Shown piece by piece: positions 26,417-35,996 of a DNA stretch of 64,000 nucleotides (positions within the stretch are counted from its first letter, which is position 1; each line of letters starts with the position of its first letter). The DNA is from Arthrobacter humicola (GTDB lineage Bacteria; Actinomycetota; Actinomycetes; Actinomycetales; Micrococcaceae): contig NZ_JAFKON010000006.1 of assembly GCF_022803015.1 (NCBI RefSeq), forward strand, positions 1 to 64,000. The letters are read 5' to 3'. Position numbers and translations under genes: made by a program. The notes below the pieces were generated by a model. The model made no database searches. It worked only from the letters and a program-made list of their open reading frames with translations, and was not told where the DNA came from.

Positions 26417-28057
26417 TTACTTACCCGTTACGTTGTAGTACAGCGGGACGCCGTCCCAGCCGTAGTCGACGTTGGTGACCTTGTCGCTCCAGCCGCCCTG
26501 GGCAACCTGGTACCACAGGGGGATGGCCGGCAGGTCCGTCAGGAGGATCTCCTGGGCCTTGTTCATGGCCTTGTTGCCGTCGCTGACCGACGCGGCGTTC
26601 AGGCCGTCGGAGATGGCCTTGTCGAACGTCGGGTTGGCGTAGCTGGCGTCGTTGGAGCCGGCACCGGTCTTGTAGATCGGGCCGAGGAAGTTGTACAGCG
26701 ACGGGTAGTCTGCCTGCCAGCCCGCACGGATGGAGCCGGTGAGGGTCTTGGCGGTGGCGTCGTTGCGGGCTTCCTTGAAGGTGGCGTACGGCTTGCCTTC
26801 AACCTTGATGCCGAGCGTGTTCTTGAGCTGGTTGACTACTGCCTCAACCCAGGCCTTGTGTCCGCCCTTGTCGGCGTTGTAGGCAATGGTGAACGTCTTG
26901 TTCGCGTCCCACTTCTGGATGGCGTCGGCCTTGGCCCAGGCTTCCTTGGCCTTGTCGGCGTTGAAAGTCAGGTTCTCGGCTCCGGCGATCGAGTCGCTGT
27001 AGCCGTCAAGCACGGGGGCCGTGAAGTCCTTGGCAGGCTGGCGTGCGCCGTTGAAGATCACCTTGGTGATCTCTTCGCGGTTGATCGCCATGGAGATCGC
27101 CTGGCGGCGGAGCTTGCCGGCCTCGCCGCTCCATTCCGGCAGGTATTCCGGGATGGCGATGGTCTGGTTGCCGGCGTACGGCTTGTTGATGGTGCGGTCG
27201 CCGAGGTCAGTCTTGAAGTTCTTCAGCGCGCTGGTCGGGATGGTCTGCAGGATGTCCAGGTTGTTGGACATCAGGTCCTGGTACGCGGAGTCGTCGTTCT
27301 GGTAGATCTTGAACGTCACGCCGGCGTTCTTGGCCTTGCGCGGGCCGTTGTAGTCCGGGTTCGGAACGAGCTGGATCTGCACGTTGTGCTGCCAGCCGCC
27401 GTCCGCGAGCTTGTACGGGCCGTTGCCGACCGGCTTCTCGCCGAAGCCCTTCGGGTCCTTCAGGGCACCGGAGGGAACCGGAACAAACGCGGTGTAGCCA
27501 AGGCGAAGCGGCCAGTCAGATTCCGGCTGCTTCAGTTCGACGGTGAACGTCTGGTCGTCAACGACCTTCAGGCCGGACATGGTTTCAACCGTGGAGCCTT
27601 CTGCGCTGGCTTCGTCGTAGCCCTTGATGCTTTCGAAGAAGCCACCGCTGAGCTGGGCGTTCTTGGCTGCGGCGCCGAAGTTCCAGGAATCGACGAAGGA
27701 CTTGGCCGTGATGGCCTCGCCGTTCGTGAACTTCTGGCCCTTCTTGACCTTGATGGTGAAGTGCTGGCCGTCCTTGCCCTCGATGGACTCGGCGAGTTCG
27801 TTGACCGGCTTGCCGCTGGGGTCGTAGCTGACCAGACCCGCGAAGATCATATCGATGACCTTGCCACCGCCGACTTCGTTGGTGTCGGCGGGCATGAGGG
27901 GACGCTGGGGTTCGGAGCCGTCGGCGAGGATCACTTTGCTCGTGTCGCCGCCGGTACTGCCGCTACCGGTTGCGGAGCCGCTGGCACCGCATCCGGTCAG
28001 GGCGAGGGCGGCGATAGCCACCATGCCCAGTGCTTTGGAAGTGCGCGAAAAACGCAT
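26417..28057 (-). CDS. peptide-binding lipoprotein of ABC transporter 1 (SBP family 5)
   Basis: A 546-residue extracellular solute-binding protein. The signal peptide ends in the lipobox ALTGC. The mature protein has the family-5 features: an N-terminal AEPxxPLMPADTNEVGG-like segment, a GxxFTNGEAITAKSFVDSW motif, and a late dipeptide-pocket region. A strong AGGAGG Shine-Dalgarno precedes ATG. It is the first gene of the DppA-B-C-DF operon. A perfect 8+8 palindrome lies about 60 bases upstream and is a candidate operator. The ligand is unknown. Confidence 0.9.
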   Translation of the reverse strand: MRFSRTSKALGMVAIAALALTGCGASGSATGSGSTGGDTSKVILADGSEPQRPLMPADTNEVGGGKVIDMIFAGLVSYDPSGKPVNELAESIEGKDGQHFTIKVKKGQKFTNGEAITAKSFVDSWNFGAAAKNAQLSGGFFESIKGYDEASAEGSTVETMSGLKVVDDQTFTVELKQPESDWPLRLGYTAFVPVPSGALKDPKGFGEKPVGNGPYKLADGGWQHNVQIQLVPNPDYNGPRKAKNAGVTFKIYQNDDSAYQDLMSNNLDILQTIPTSALKNFKTDLGDRTINKPYAGNQTIAIPEYLPEWSGEAGKLRRQAISMAINREEITKVIFNGARQPAKDFTAPVLDGYSDSIAGAENLTFNADKAKEAWAKADAIQKWDANKTFTIAYNADKGGHKAWVEAVVNQLKNTLGIKVEGKPYATFKEARNDATAKTLTGSIRAGWQADYPSLYNFLGPIYKTGAGSNDASYANPTFDKAISDGLNAASVSDGNKAMNKAQEILLTDLPAIPLWYQVAQGGWSDKVTNVDYGWDGVPLYYNVTGK

Positions 28058-28362
28058 TCCGCCTCCTATGAGTTGTGGGAGTTCGTGAGGGAAAAACTTA
28101 TGCTTCCCCGTAAGCAGGCACAGGGGTATCCCCTGTGACGTGGCCTACATATGGAAGTAGCCTAGCCCTAAACCGTCCAAATGTTGGAACTCTGTTGCCA
28201 AACCGTGATCCGACAATCTCATGACGACTAACGTCAAGTGGAGGGTATTTCAAGTCACACGCTACTGACTGGTAGTATTCGCCCGCAGTGTGACCTGGGT
28301 TACTCGCGCTTAACTGGAATCCGCCGGTTTTCGCCCCCGTTCCAGCCCCCTCCGGGTAAGCC
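28058..28362. other. gap between the two peptide ABC operons
   Basis: A 305-base promoter region for ABC operon 1. It contains the palindrome at 28119-28137 and a relatively AT-rich part around 28180-28300. No gene or terminator of note was seen. Confidence 0.6.
28119..28137. promoter_or_regulatory. candidate operator, perfect palindrome
   Basis: CACAGGGG-TAT-CCCCTGTG, 62 bases upstream of the ABC-1 lipoprotein start. Symmetry and location suggest a dimeric repressor site. Confidence 0.5.
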
Positions 28363-30189
28363 TCAGCTGGCCCCTGACAGCAGCTGCGCGCGCAGTTCGC
28401 GCCGCTCGCGCTGCTTGTCCGGATCCGGCAGCGGAACCGCCGCCAAAAGCCGCTGGGTGTAGGGCTCCTGGGGATTGCGGAGGATCTGGTCGCGGGTCCC
28501 CTGCTCCACGATCCTGCCGCGCTGCATGACACAGATCCGGTCCGCGAGCACGTCCACCACCGCGAGGTCATGGGTGACGAAGAGGCACGCGAACCCCAGT
28601 TCCTTCTGCAGGTTCTGGAACAGATCGAGCACCTTGGCCTGGACTGAGACGTCAAGGGCGGAAGTGGGCTCGTCGGCGACCATCAGCTTGGGCTTGAGCG
28701 AGAGGGCACGCGCAATCCCCACGCGCTGCTTTTGCCCGCCAGAGAGCTCGTGCGGGTAGCGGTTGCGGTAATCGCGCGGCAGCTCGACCTGGTCCAGCAG
28801 CGCCTCAATCCGCCGCTGCAGGTCGGCGCCCTTTGCGGCCCGTGCCAGGAACATCGGCTCCCCGATGCTTTCCCCGATGGGCAGCCGGGGGTTCAGGGAC
28901 GACGATGGATCCTGGAACACCATGCCGACATGCCGGCGCATCTCGTGGAGCTGGCGGCCGTTCCTCTTGGCGGCGGAAATGTCCTGCCCGACTACCCGCA
29001 TGGTGCCTGCTGCCACCGGCAGCAGGCCGACGGCGGCCCGGCCGATGGTGGTCTTTCCGGAGCCCGACTCGCCGACGAGACCGACCACCTGTCCGGGATA
29101 GATGACCAGGTTGGCCCCTTCCACGGCACGGAACGCCGGCACCCGGCCCTGCTTCGGGTACTCGATGGCGACATCGGTGAGCTCCAGGACCGGCTCGCCC
29201 TTCGGCTTGGCCGCCTCGGCCGCGGCGAGGGCGGCGGCGTTTTCGCGCTCGCGCCGGATCAGCTCGTCTTCAGGAATGGAGAGGATCTCGACGTGGGTCG
29301 CGGCGGCGAGGGCGGCGGTGACGTCCACGTCCACCGTGGAATCCGCGCCGCCCTGGCCCAGATGCGGGACCGCAGCCAGCAGCGCCTTGGTGTACTCGTG
29401 CTGCGGGTTGTGGAAGATCTGCGCTGCCGTGCCCGTCTCCACGATCAGGCCCTTGCGCATGACGGCGATCCGGTCGGCGAGGTCGGCCACCACTCCCATG
29501 TCGTGGGTGATGAGGACAATGGCACTGTCCAGTTTGTTCCGCAGGTTGCGCATGAGGTCAAGGATTTCGGCCTGGACGGTCACGTCGAGGGCCGTGGTCG
29601 GCTCATCGGCAATGAGCAGCTTCGGGTCGCAGGAGAGCGACTGAGCGATCATGGCGCGCTGGCGCTGGCCGCCGGAAAGCTGGTGCGGGTAAGACCGGAA
29701 GGCCTTCTCCGGATCGGGCAGTTCGACAAGTTCCAGCATGCGCAGGGCACGGAGCCGGGCTTCTTCCGGGGAAACTTCGTTGTGCAGACGCACAGTTTCT
29801 ACAATCTGCGACCCCACTGTGTACACCGGGTTCAGGGCCGTCATCGGCTCCTGGAAGATCACCGCGACGTCCTTGCCGCGCACCGCGCGGATATTGGCCT
29901 CATTGCTCCCCAGCAGCTCACGCCCGGCGAGCTTGACACTTCCTGTCACACGGCTGTTACTCGGCAGCAGGCCCAGCAGCGCCATTGAACTGGCGCTCTT
30001 TCCGGAGCCGGACTCCCCCACGATGGCGAGTACTTCGCCGGCCCGGACCTCGTAGTTCAGGCCGATCGCTGCCGGGACCCATTTCTTGTCCACGCCGAAA
30101 TCCACGCTGAGATCCCGGACCTCCAGGACAGTTTCGCCTTTGCCAGGCACAGGTGACGCCGGCGGATCGAGGGTGATGAAGTCAGTCAT
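28363..30189 (-). CDS. fused double ATPase of peptide ABC transporter 2
   Basis: A 608-residue paralogue of the protein at 22546-24267. Two ABC domains each carry Walker A (GESGSGKSA in the first, GESGSGKTT in the second), a signature (LSGGQRQRAMIA; LSGGQKQRVGIA) and Walker B with DEPT(T/S)ALD. The linker is Ala/Glu-rich. Note Ala in place of Ser/Thr at the end of the first Walker A. A GGAAGGA Shine-Dalgarno precedes ATG 30189. It is separated from the rest of its operon by 733 bases containing an opposite-strand gene, so it needs its own promoter or a read-through transcript. Confidence 0.88.
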   Translation of the reverse strand: MTDFITLDPPASPVPGKGETVLEVRDLSVDFGVDKKWVPAAIGLNYEVRAGEVLAIVGESGSGKSASSMALLGLLPSNSRVTGSVKLAGRELLGSNEANIRAVRGKDVAVIFQEPMTALNPVYTVGSQIVETVRLHNEVSPEEARLRALRMLELVELPDPEKAFRSYPHQLSGGQRQRAMIAQSLSCDPKLLIADEPTTALDVTVQAEILDLMRNLRNKLDSAIVLITHDMGVVADLADRIAVMRKGLIVETGTAAQIFHNPQHEYTKALLAAVPHLGQGGADSTVDVDVTAALAAATHVEILSIPEDELIRRERENAAALAAAEAAKPKGEPVLELTDVAIEYPKQGRVPAFRAVEGANLVIYPGQVVGLVGESGSGKTTIGRAAVGLLPVAAGTMRVVGQDISAAKRNGRQLHEMRRHVGMVFQDPSSSLNPRLPIGESIGEPMFLARAAKGADLQRRIEALLDQVELPRDYRNRYPHELSGGQKQRVGIARALSLKPKLMVADEPTSALDVSVQAKVLDLFQNLQKELGFACLFVTHDLAVVDVLADRICVMQRGRIVEQGTRDQILRNPQEPYTQRLLAAVPLPDPDKQRERRELRAQLLSGAS

Positions 30190-30267
30190 GATGGGCTATC
30201 CTTCCGCCCGGGCCGCCGGTGCACCGGGGATTAGTGCTGCGGCTCGGAATACTGAATTATTGGGGGC

Positions 30268-30897
30268 ATGAGCTCTACGCCGCACGCCGGAAATGTTGAA
30301 GTCTTCAAAGCACGAACCAACAAGTGGTTCGCGTTGCTGTCCTGGGCGGTGGCCGCGTTCGGTGTCGTGGTCACCGTCGTCATGGCGGGTCCGGGGGCGC
30401 TGGGCGGCATCGCCCCGCTGGCTTTCATTGCCTTCATGGGCTGGCAACTGTTCTGGATGCCGTCCGTTGTAGTCCACGATGCCGGCGTCACCCTGGAGAA
30501 TCCGTTCCGCTCGATTGAGGTGCCGTGGGCAGCGCTGGTGCACGTCGATACCCGTTTTGCACTGACGCTGGTCACCGCCCGGAAGAGCTACACCTCCTGG
30601 GCCGCGCCCGCCCCCGGTATCTGGGGCGGTCGCCATGCCCGCCCGGAGGACCTCCACGGCCTGCCGGCAACCACCTACGGTCCCGGCAAGTCGGTCCGTC
30701 CGGGAGATCTGAAGACCACGGATTCCGGCCAGGCTGCCATGATGGTGCGGGCCCGGTGGCATGACCTCGTGGAAGGAGGGCAGCTCGCCGCAGGCGACGC
30801 CGCCAGCACCGCGGCAACGGTGACCGTCCGCTGGGTGGCGATTGGCGCCGTCGTACTGCTCCTGGCGGCAAGCTACCTGGCGATTACCGCCGCTTAG
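30268..30897 (+). CDS. membrane PH-domain protein (bPH type)
   Basis: A 209-residue protein with two N-terminal helices (about 20-65), a bacterial PH-like beta domain (VVHDAGVTLENPFRSIEVPWAALVHVDTRFALTL) and a C-terminal helix (188-207). It resembles the low-molecular-weight antigen 6 group of actinobacterial PH proteins of unknown function. A GGGGG Shine-Dalgarno precedes ATG. It lies on the opposite strand inside peptide ABC cluster 2, between the permease and ATPase genes, with no evident role in transport. Confidence 0.78.
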   Translation: MSSTPHAGNVEVFKARTNKWFALLSWAVAAFGVVVTVVMAGPGALGGIAPLAFIAFMGWQLFWMPSVVVHDAGVTLENPFRSIEVPWAALVHVDTRFALTLVTARKSYTSWAAPAPGIWGGRHARPEDLHGLPATTYGPGKSVRPGDLKTTDSGQAAMMVRARWHDLVEGGQLAAGDAASTAATVTVRWVAIGAVVLLLAASYLAITAA

Positions 30898-30921
30898 AGC
30901 GGTCCTGCAGGGGGCCGGCAT

Positions 30922-32070
30922 CTACTGGCCCCGTGTTCCGTCAGCCGGCCCGTCGTTGCGGGGATCCTCAGGCGCCGGGGCGCCAAGTCCGGTGACGGTA
31001 CCTGCCTGCACCGCGGCGCCCCCATGATCGGCCGCCTTCTTGGCATTGAACTTCTTCTGCCGTGGGTCAAAGGCGTCCCTCAGGCCGTCGCCGATGAAGT
31101 TGATGCTGAGGCAGATGAGCACGATGAACATGCCCGGGAACCAGAAGAGCCAGGGCCGTGTGGCGAAGGCCTGCTGGTTCTGGGAGATGAGCAGGCCCAG
31201 TGACGTGTCCGGGGCCTTGACGCCGACGCCGAGGTAGCTCAGCGCCGTCTCGGTGAGGATCGCGGCGGACATGGTCAGGGTCACGTTGACGATCAGCACG
31301 CCGACGGCGTTGGGCAGGATGTGCTTGAAGATGATCCTGGCGTTGCTGGCGCCGGAAATCCGGGCCGCATCCACGAACTCGCGTTCGCGCAGGGACAGGA
31401 ATTCGCCGCGCATCAGGCGCGCCAGGGCGACCCAGCTGATCAGGCCCAGGAAGATCCCGAGGGCCAGGACGCCGTTGGTGCTGGCGAAGGAGGCGAACCA
31501 GCTTCCCTGGTCCCGGCGGCCGGCGAGGGCGGCCATGACGGCGGCCAGCAGCAGCGCGGGAATGATGATGATGACGTCGGTCAGGCGCATCAGGATGGCT
31601 TCGGACCAGCCGCGGAAGTAGCCGGAGATGGCACCGACCACGACGCCGATCAGGCCGGCGATGAGGCCGATCACGATCATGATGGTGATGGACTGCTGCG
31701 CGCCGCGCATGGTCATGGCGAAGAGGTCGCGGCCGATCCGGTCCTGGCCGAACGGATGTTCGCCCCAGGCCAGCGGCCACAGCGAGGAGGTGGGTGCGCC
31801 GCCGTTGACCAGTGGCGAGACTTGCGTGTGGTTGTACTTCCACCAGCCGGGGATTCCCAGGTAGCCCACCGAGGTGAAGGCCAGAACGAAAATGAAGGCG
31901 AACACCACGAGGCCGATAATGGCGCCGGAGTGTCCGAGGAAACGCTTCCGGACGATCTGGCCCTGGCTGAGGCCCTTGGCCTCAAGGACCGGCTCAACGC
32001 CGGCCGCGGCTGATATCCGCGAGGCTTCGTCTTCGGCCATGATTACTTCCTGCTGACTTGGCTGGCTCAT
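30922..32070 (-). CDS. peptide ABC transporter 2 permease, DppC type
   Basis: A 382-residue permease. It has a 40-residue cytoplasmic N-tail, about six helices, and a large external loop after helix 1 (LGIPGWWKYNHTQVSPLVNG) that is typical of actinobacterial DppC. The EAA loop reads REFVDAARISGASNARIIFKHILPN. The start overlaps the stop of the DppB-type gene by 4 bases (ATGA), favouring ATG 32070 over the internal Met. The C-terminus ends with a polar 35-residue tail. Confidence 0.87.
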   Translation of the reverse strand: MSQPSQQEVIMAEDEASRISAAAGVEPVLEAKGLSQGQIVRKRFLGHSGAIIGLVVFAFIFVLAFTSVGYLGIPGWWKYNHTQVSPLVNGGAPTSSLWPLAWGEHPFGQDRIGRDLFAMTMRGAQQSITIMIVIGLIAGLIGVVVGAISGYFRGWSEAILMRLTDVIIIIPALLLAAVMAALAGRRDQGSWFASFASTNGVLALGIFLGLISWVALARLMRGEFLSLREREFVDAARISGASNARIIFKHILPNAVGVLIVNVTLTMSAAILTETALSYLGVGVKAPDTSLGLLISQNQQAFATRPWLFWFPGMFIVLICLSINFIGDGLRDAFDPRQKKFNAKKAADHGGAAVQAGTVTGLGAPAPEDPRNDGPADGTRGQ

Positions 32071-33608
32071 GCTTTTACCCTTACGCGCGGATCCAGTGCG
32101 GAGTAGGCGAGGTCCGCGATGAGGTTGAAGACCATGGCCGTGATGGCCACGCAGATGAAGACGCCCATGACCGGGTTGGGATCGGTGTGCGCGATCCCGT
32201 CCAGGAACAGGAAGCCCATGCCGCGGACCGAGAAGACGGTTTCGGTGATGACGGCACCGCCGATCAGCGCCCCAATGTCGAAGGCCACGATCGTGGCGAT
32301 CGGGATCAGGGCGTTGCGGAAGGCGTGGCGCATGATGACGGTCCGCTCGCTCAGGCCTTTGGCCCGGGCCGTTCGGATGTAGTCCATGTTCATGATTTCG
32401 AGCATCGAAGCCCGGGTGAAGCGGGTGTAGCTGGCCAGTGAAATGAGGATCAGGGCCAGGGTGGGCAGGATCAGGTGGGTAAAGGAGTCAAGGCTCAGGA
32501 CCCAGAAGTCGCCCTGGATGTTCGGCGTGCTGGCACCGATGGTGGCGATCGGCCGGCCGCGCACACGGCTGTTGTTGAAGTAGCTGGGCCACGCCTGCAT
32601 GTACCGGTCCAGCAGGATCAGGAATCCGACCAGGAACGAGGTGATGGCTGCCGCCCGCATGGACTGCCCACGGTCGTAGCCGCCCACCAGGTAGCCGATG
32701 CCCATGCCGATCAGGACGAAGGCGACCGCCAGGAGCACGATCATCAGGAATGTGGCCTCGTTGAGCAGCGGCTGAAGGAGGAAGTAGAACACGACTCCAA
32801 CGCCGACGGCGATGAGGGCCGACTGCAGGGCCTTGCGGTTTTTCAGCCCGGCGGAGAGCAGGGTCACGGCGAACGCGATGCCGACACCGGCGATGGCGAT
32901 GACCACGGGGCCCAGGCCCGGGGTCTTGAACCATTCGGTGGCGGAGAAGTAAATGAGCACCGCGGTGACGAAGCCGAAGGCGACGGCGCCGGCCAGCAGC
33001 CGGCGCCGCATGGTCCCGCCCGCCGCGACGGCTGTCACCGCGCCGACGACGACGCCAATCCCGAGGGCCGCGGGCAGCGGCACGTCGGGGTTCCGCAGGA
33101 AGTCGTTGAAGCCGATGGCGCCGAATTCCTTGAGCAGGACGGCGACCCAGAAGATCGGCAGGGAGAAGAACAGGAAGGCCATGAACGTCACGCCGTAATC
33201 CAAGGTGCTGTACTGCCGCAGGGCGGTGACGATGCCCAGGGTGATGCCGATCAGGATGGCGAGCACCGTTGCCGCGGTGACGAGGGTCAGGGTCTGGACG
33301 AGCGCGAAGCCGAGGGCCTCGGTGATGGGCTGACCGGCGATGTTCTTCCCGAGGTCACAGGAGTTGGCGAACGGAACGAGGCACTGGACAGCGCCGCCGA
33401 ACCATTTGAAGTACCGCAGCGGGGCCGGGGTGTCCAGCTGCAGGAGCTCGGTCCTCGCGTCCATGAGCTGCTGCTTCTGGGGCGTGGGGTTGGCGCGGAA
33501 TTCCTCGAGGGGATCGCCGGACGCCGCTGTCAGGAGATATACGAGGTAGGACGCACCGAGAAGGATGAGGGCGGCAGTCACGAGCCGCCGGAAGATGTAG
33601 GTCACCAT
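32067..33608 (-). CDS. peptide ABC transporter 2 permease, enlarged DppB type
   Basis: At 513 residues this is about 200 longer than normal DppB. The N-terminal third (TYIFRRLVTAALILLGASYLVYL, early periplasmic loop, helices 2-3) and the C-terminal third (EAA loop MNMDYIRTARAKGLSERTVI) are canonical. Between them, at about residues 190-345, lie four to five extra hydrophobic helices (for example LLAGAVAFGFVTAVLIYF, VVIAIAGVGIAFAVTLLSAG and FLMIVLLAVAFVLIGMGIGYLVGG) with charged GR/KN loops. I have the impression that similar long forms occur in Micrococcales. What the extra helices do is unknown. Confidence 0.85.
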   Translation of the reverse strand: MVTYIFRRLVTAALILLGASYLVYLLTAASGDPLEEFRANPTPQKQQLMDARTELLQLDTPAPLRYFKWFGGAVQCLVPFANSCDLGKNIAGQPITEALGFALVQTLTLVTAATVLAILIGITLGIVTALRQYSTLDYGVTFMAFLFFSLPIFWVAVLLKEFGAIGFNDFLRNPDVPLPAALGIGVVVGAVTAVAAGGTMRRRLLAGAVAFGFVTAVLIYFSATEWFKTPGLGPVVIAIAGVGIAFAVTLLSAGLKNRKALQSALIAVGVGVVFYFLLQPLLNEATFLMIVLLAVAFVLIGMGIGYLVGGYDRGQSMRAAAITSFLVGFLILLDRYMQAWPSYFNNSRVRGRPIATIGASTPNIQGDFWVLSLDSFTHLILPTLALILISLASYTRFTRASMLEIMNMDYIRTARAKGLSERTVIMRHAFRNALIPIATIVAFDIGALIGGAVITETVFSVRGMGFLFLDGIAHTDPNPVMGVFICVAITAMVFNLIADLAYSALDPRVRVKA

Positions 33609-33720
33609 TGGAATAGAACCTCGGAATTCGGGCCCAGGGATTGCCCGGACCGGTCGCGGAGTTTGGCCGGTTCCCGCCGATGTGGCGGCGGGACCACGGC
33701 ATCGTCAGGGATGTCGCCAG

Positions 33721-33761
33721 AAAGGCGCCGGGACCGAAGAAGCTGTGGTCCCGACGCCTTT
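33721..33761 (-). terminator. hairpin after the ABC-2 binding lipoprotein gene
   Basis: AAAGGCG-C-CGGGACC pairs with GGTCCCG-A-CGCCTTT, in the same relative place as the hairpin in ABC operon 1. Confidence 0.7.
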
Positions 33762-33787
33762 CCAGCAGTGTTACTTGGGGTCGCGGG

Positions 33788-35569
33788 CTACTTCTGCGCC
33801 CATTCCCAGAAGTTCCACCAAACGCCGGTCTGGTTCGGCATGTACTTCACACCGGTGATGCGGTCGCTGTACGCGTCCACGCCAACCGACTGGAACAGCG
33901 GCAGGCCGTAGGCCGAATCCCAGATCATCTTGTCGATCTGCGCAACGAGGCCGTCCTGCTTGCTCTTGTCGGTGGTGACAATCAGTTCGTCCATCAGCTT
34001 GTCGGCTGCGGGGTCGCTGAACTTGTTGAAGTTGGAGTCGTTGCCGGACTTGAAGATCTGCGGAACGCCGGAGACGCCGACACCCGAGTTGCTCCAGCCA
34101 AAGATGGTGGCATCGTAGCTGCCGTCACCGAGGGCCTTGCCCCAGTCAGACTTGCCGAGGCCGCCGTCGACGATCTTGAAGCCGGCCTTGGTGGCGGACT
34201 CGCTGATCAGGGAGAAAGCGTCAACACGGTTGGGGTTGTCCTTGTTGTACATGATGCGAACTTCGGGGGTGGCGCCGTTGAGGAGCTTCTTGGCACCCTC
34301 GATGTCCACACCCTGGTAGGAGGAGGAACCGTTGTTCTTGGCCGAGTCGGCGTACGGGGCCTGGTCCGGAACGAAGAGCTGGGAGTCAAGCGGTGCAGCC
34401 TTCGGATCCAGCTTCTTGACGATCTTGTCGACGATGTCCGTACGCGGGACGGCCTTCATGAACGCCTCGCGGACGTTCTTGTCGGCAAACGGGCCCGAGT
34501 AGTTCAGGTCGATGTGGTCGTACGCGAGCTGGTTGCCGACGTCGACCGTCACGCCCTGACTTTCGAGTGCCTTGAGCTGCTCCACGGTGTCCGCGGATGC
34601 CTGCGGGGCGATGATGTCGGCCTCGCCGTTCTTGAGAGCCTGGACCTGGGCGGGTGCCTCACCGATGTAGCGGACGGTGATTTCGTCCAGATTGGCTTCC
34701 GGTCCCCAGTTGTAGTCCTTGTTCTTGACCATGGTCAGGGACTGGTCCTGGTTGATGGTCTTGACGAGGAACGGGCCATTGGAGAGGTACAGGCTCGGAT
34801 CAGCCGGCAGGGTCTTCGTGTCAAAGCCCGTGTTCCACATGTCCGCCATAGCCTTGAGCTGGGCGTTCGCCGGCTTGGGGGCCTTGGAATCGCCGCGGGG
34901 CATGCCCTTCAACAGGTCAATGAACGCCTTGGTGTCCGCCAGGCCTGCCTTCTTGGCCAGGACGTGGGCGGGGATGTCGATGCCGGGGCCGCCGATGGCG
35001 ATTTCCCAGTCCGCGAAGGGCTTGGAGTACTTCAGCGTCATGCTGCGGCCGTCGTCACCGAGTTCCGGGAAGTCGGTGAGGGCGATACCGGTGGGGTCAC
35101 CGGCGTAGGAGAAGTAGGACGTTCCGGTCTTACCTTCCGCGTCGGCGTCGTTGTAGTAACCGGAGAAGGCGGCCCACTGCAGCACAAGGTCGGCCGCGGT
35201 AACAGGAGTGCCGTCGGACCACTTCACGCCGTCGTTGATGGTGTACTTCACCGTCAGCGGATCGTCAGAGACCTTTTCCATCTTGCCGAACTTCTCATTG
35301 CGGACAACGTTGAGCTTGTTGTCGATGTAGAAGAAGCCCGAGTGCGTGGCGTAGCTGACCTTTGAGTTGATGTCAGTGTTTCCATCGGCCGTGTTCGGGT
35401 TGAACGTGTTAAACGCGTTGACCTCTACTACGGTTGCCGATCCGCCTTGCTTGCTTGCTGCCGCCGCAGTGGTCGGGGTTGTCCCGCCGCTGTTGCCCGC
35501 GCAGGCGCTGAGGGCGATGGCAGCTGCTGCCGCCACGCCCACTGCTTTGGAAATACGACCCAAGCGCAT
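33788..35569 (-). CDS. peptide-binding lipoprotein of ABC transporter 2 (SBP family 5)
   Basis: A 593-residue solute-binding lipoprotein. From ATG 35569 it has the signal MRLGRISKAVGVAAAAAIALSAC with a lipobox cysteine; this start has AAGGAGG directly upstream and is preferred over the upstream in-frame GTG. Family-5 motifs include VKWSDGTPVTAADLVLQW. It heads the operon lipoprotein-DppB-DppC. The signal peptide and Shine-Dalgarno context (AGGAGGCGGAATG) are nearly identical to those of the ABC-1 lipoprotein, supporting duplication. Confidence 0.9.
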   Translation of the reverse strand: MRLGRISKAVGVAAAAAIALSACAGNSGGTTPTTAAAASKQGGSATVVEVNAFNTFNPNTADGNTDINSKVSYATHSGFFYIDNKLNVVRNEKFGKMEKVSDDPLTVKYTINDGVKWSDGTPVTAADLVLQWAAFSGYYNDADAEGKTGTSYFSYAGDPTGIALTDFPELGDDGRSMTLKYSKPFADWEIAIGGPGIDIPAHVLAKKAGLADTKAFIDLLKGMPRGDSKAPKPANAQLKAMADMWNTGFDTKTLPADPSLYLSNGPFLVKTINQDQSLTMVKNKDYNWGPEANLDEITVRYIGEAPAQVQALKNGEADIIAPQASADTVEQLKALESQGVTVDVGNQLAYDHIDLNYSGPFADKNVREAFMKAVPRTDIVDKIVKKLDPKAAPLDSQLFVPDQAPYADSAKNNGSSSYQGVDIEGAKKLLNGATPEVRIMYNKDNPNRVDAFSLISESATKAGFKIVDGGLGKSDWGKALGDGSYDATIFGWSNSGVGVSGVPQIFKSGNDSNFNKFSDPAADKLMDELIVTTDKSKQDGLVAQIDKMIWDSAYGLPLFQSVGVDAYSDRITGVKYMPNQTGVWWNFWEWAQK

Positions 35570-35996
35570 TCCGCCTCCTTGTTTCTGTGGTGTGGGTGAG
35601 ACCGGCGCCGAAGGCGCCAGACAGACGTCCACACTCCCCCAGCGGCAGTGTGGCCCGTCTCACATGGCATGAAGCGTAACCCCAAAGGCCGTTCGGAGCC
35701 ACCAAAGTTGACTCACCGTAAAGTTCGTTATGGAGCTGCAACATTGGGCCGGTTCCGCAGGCCCAGCTTTCCCACAAAACGTTGACGGCGGCGTAACAAA
35801 AGGATAAAAGCGCCGCACACAGGAAAAGCCCCGATCCGAGAATCGGGGCTCCTCCAGTTAATCCTTAATTACTTGGCAGAATTACCGCGCTGCCGGGCGG
35901 CGAAGAGCCTCCTTCTCATCAGTTGACCATCGCGACAGGTCGTTGGCTTGAACTCGGGACGGCGGCGGCTCGTGTCCTCACGTCCCTCAGCTGCCA
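35570..35996. other. gap upstream of ABC operon 2
   Basis: A 427-base gap. It contains the operon-2 promoter region (no confident hexamers) and a short hairpin at 35827-35850. No credible gene is seen. Confidence 0.55.
35827..35850. terminator. short hairpin, possible terminator
   Basis: 9-bp perfect stem AGCCCCGAT/ATCGGGGCT with a 6-base loop, preceded by AAAA. It lies downstream of the methyltransferase gene on the minus strand. Confidence 0.6.
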
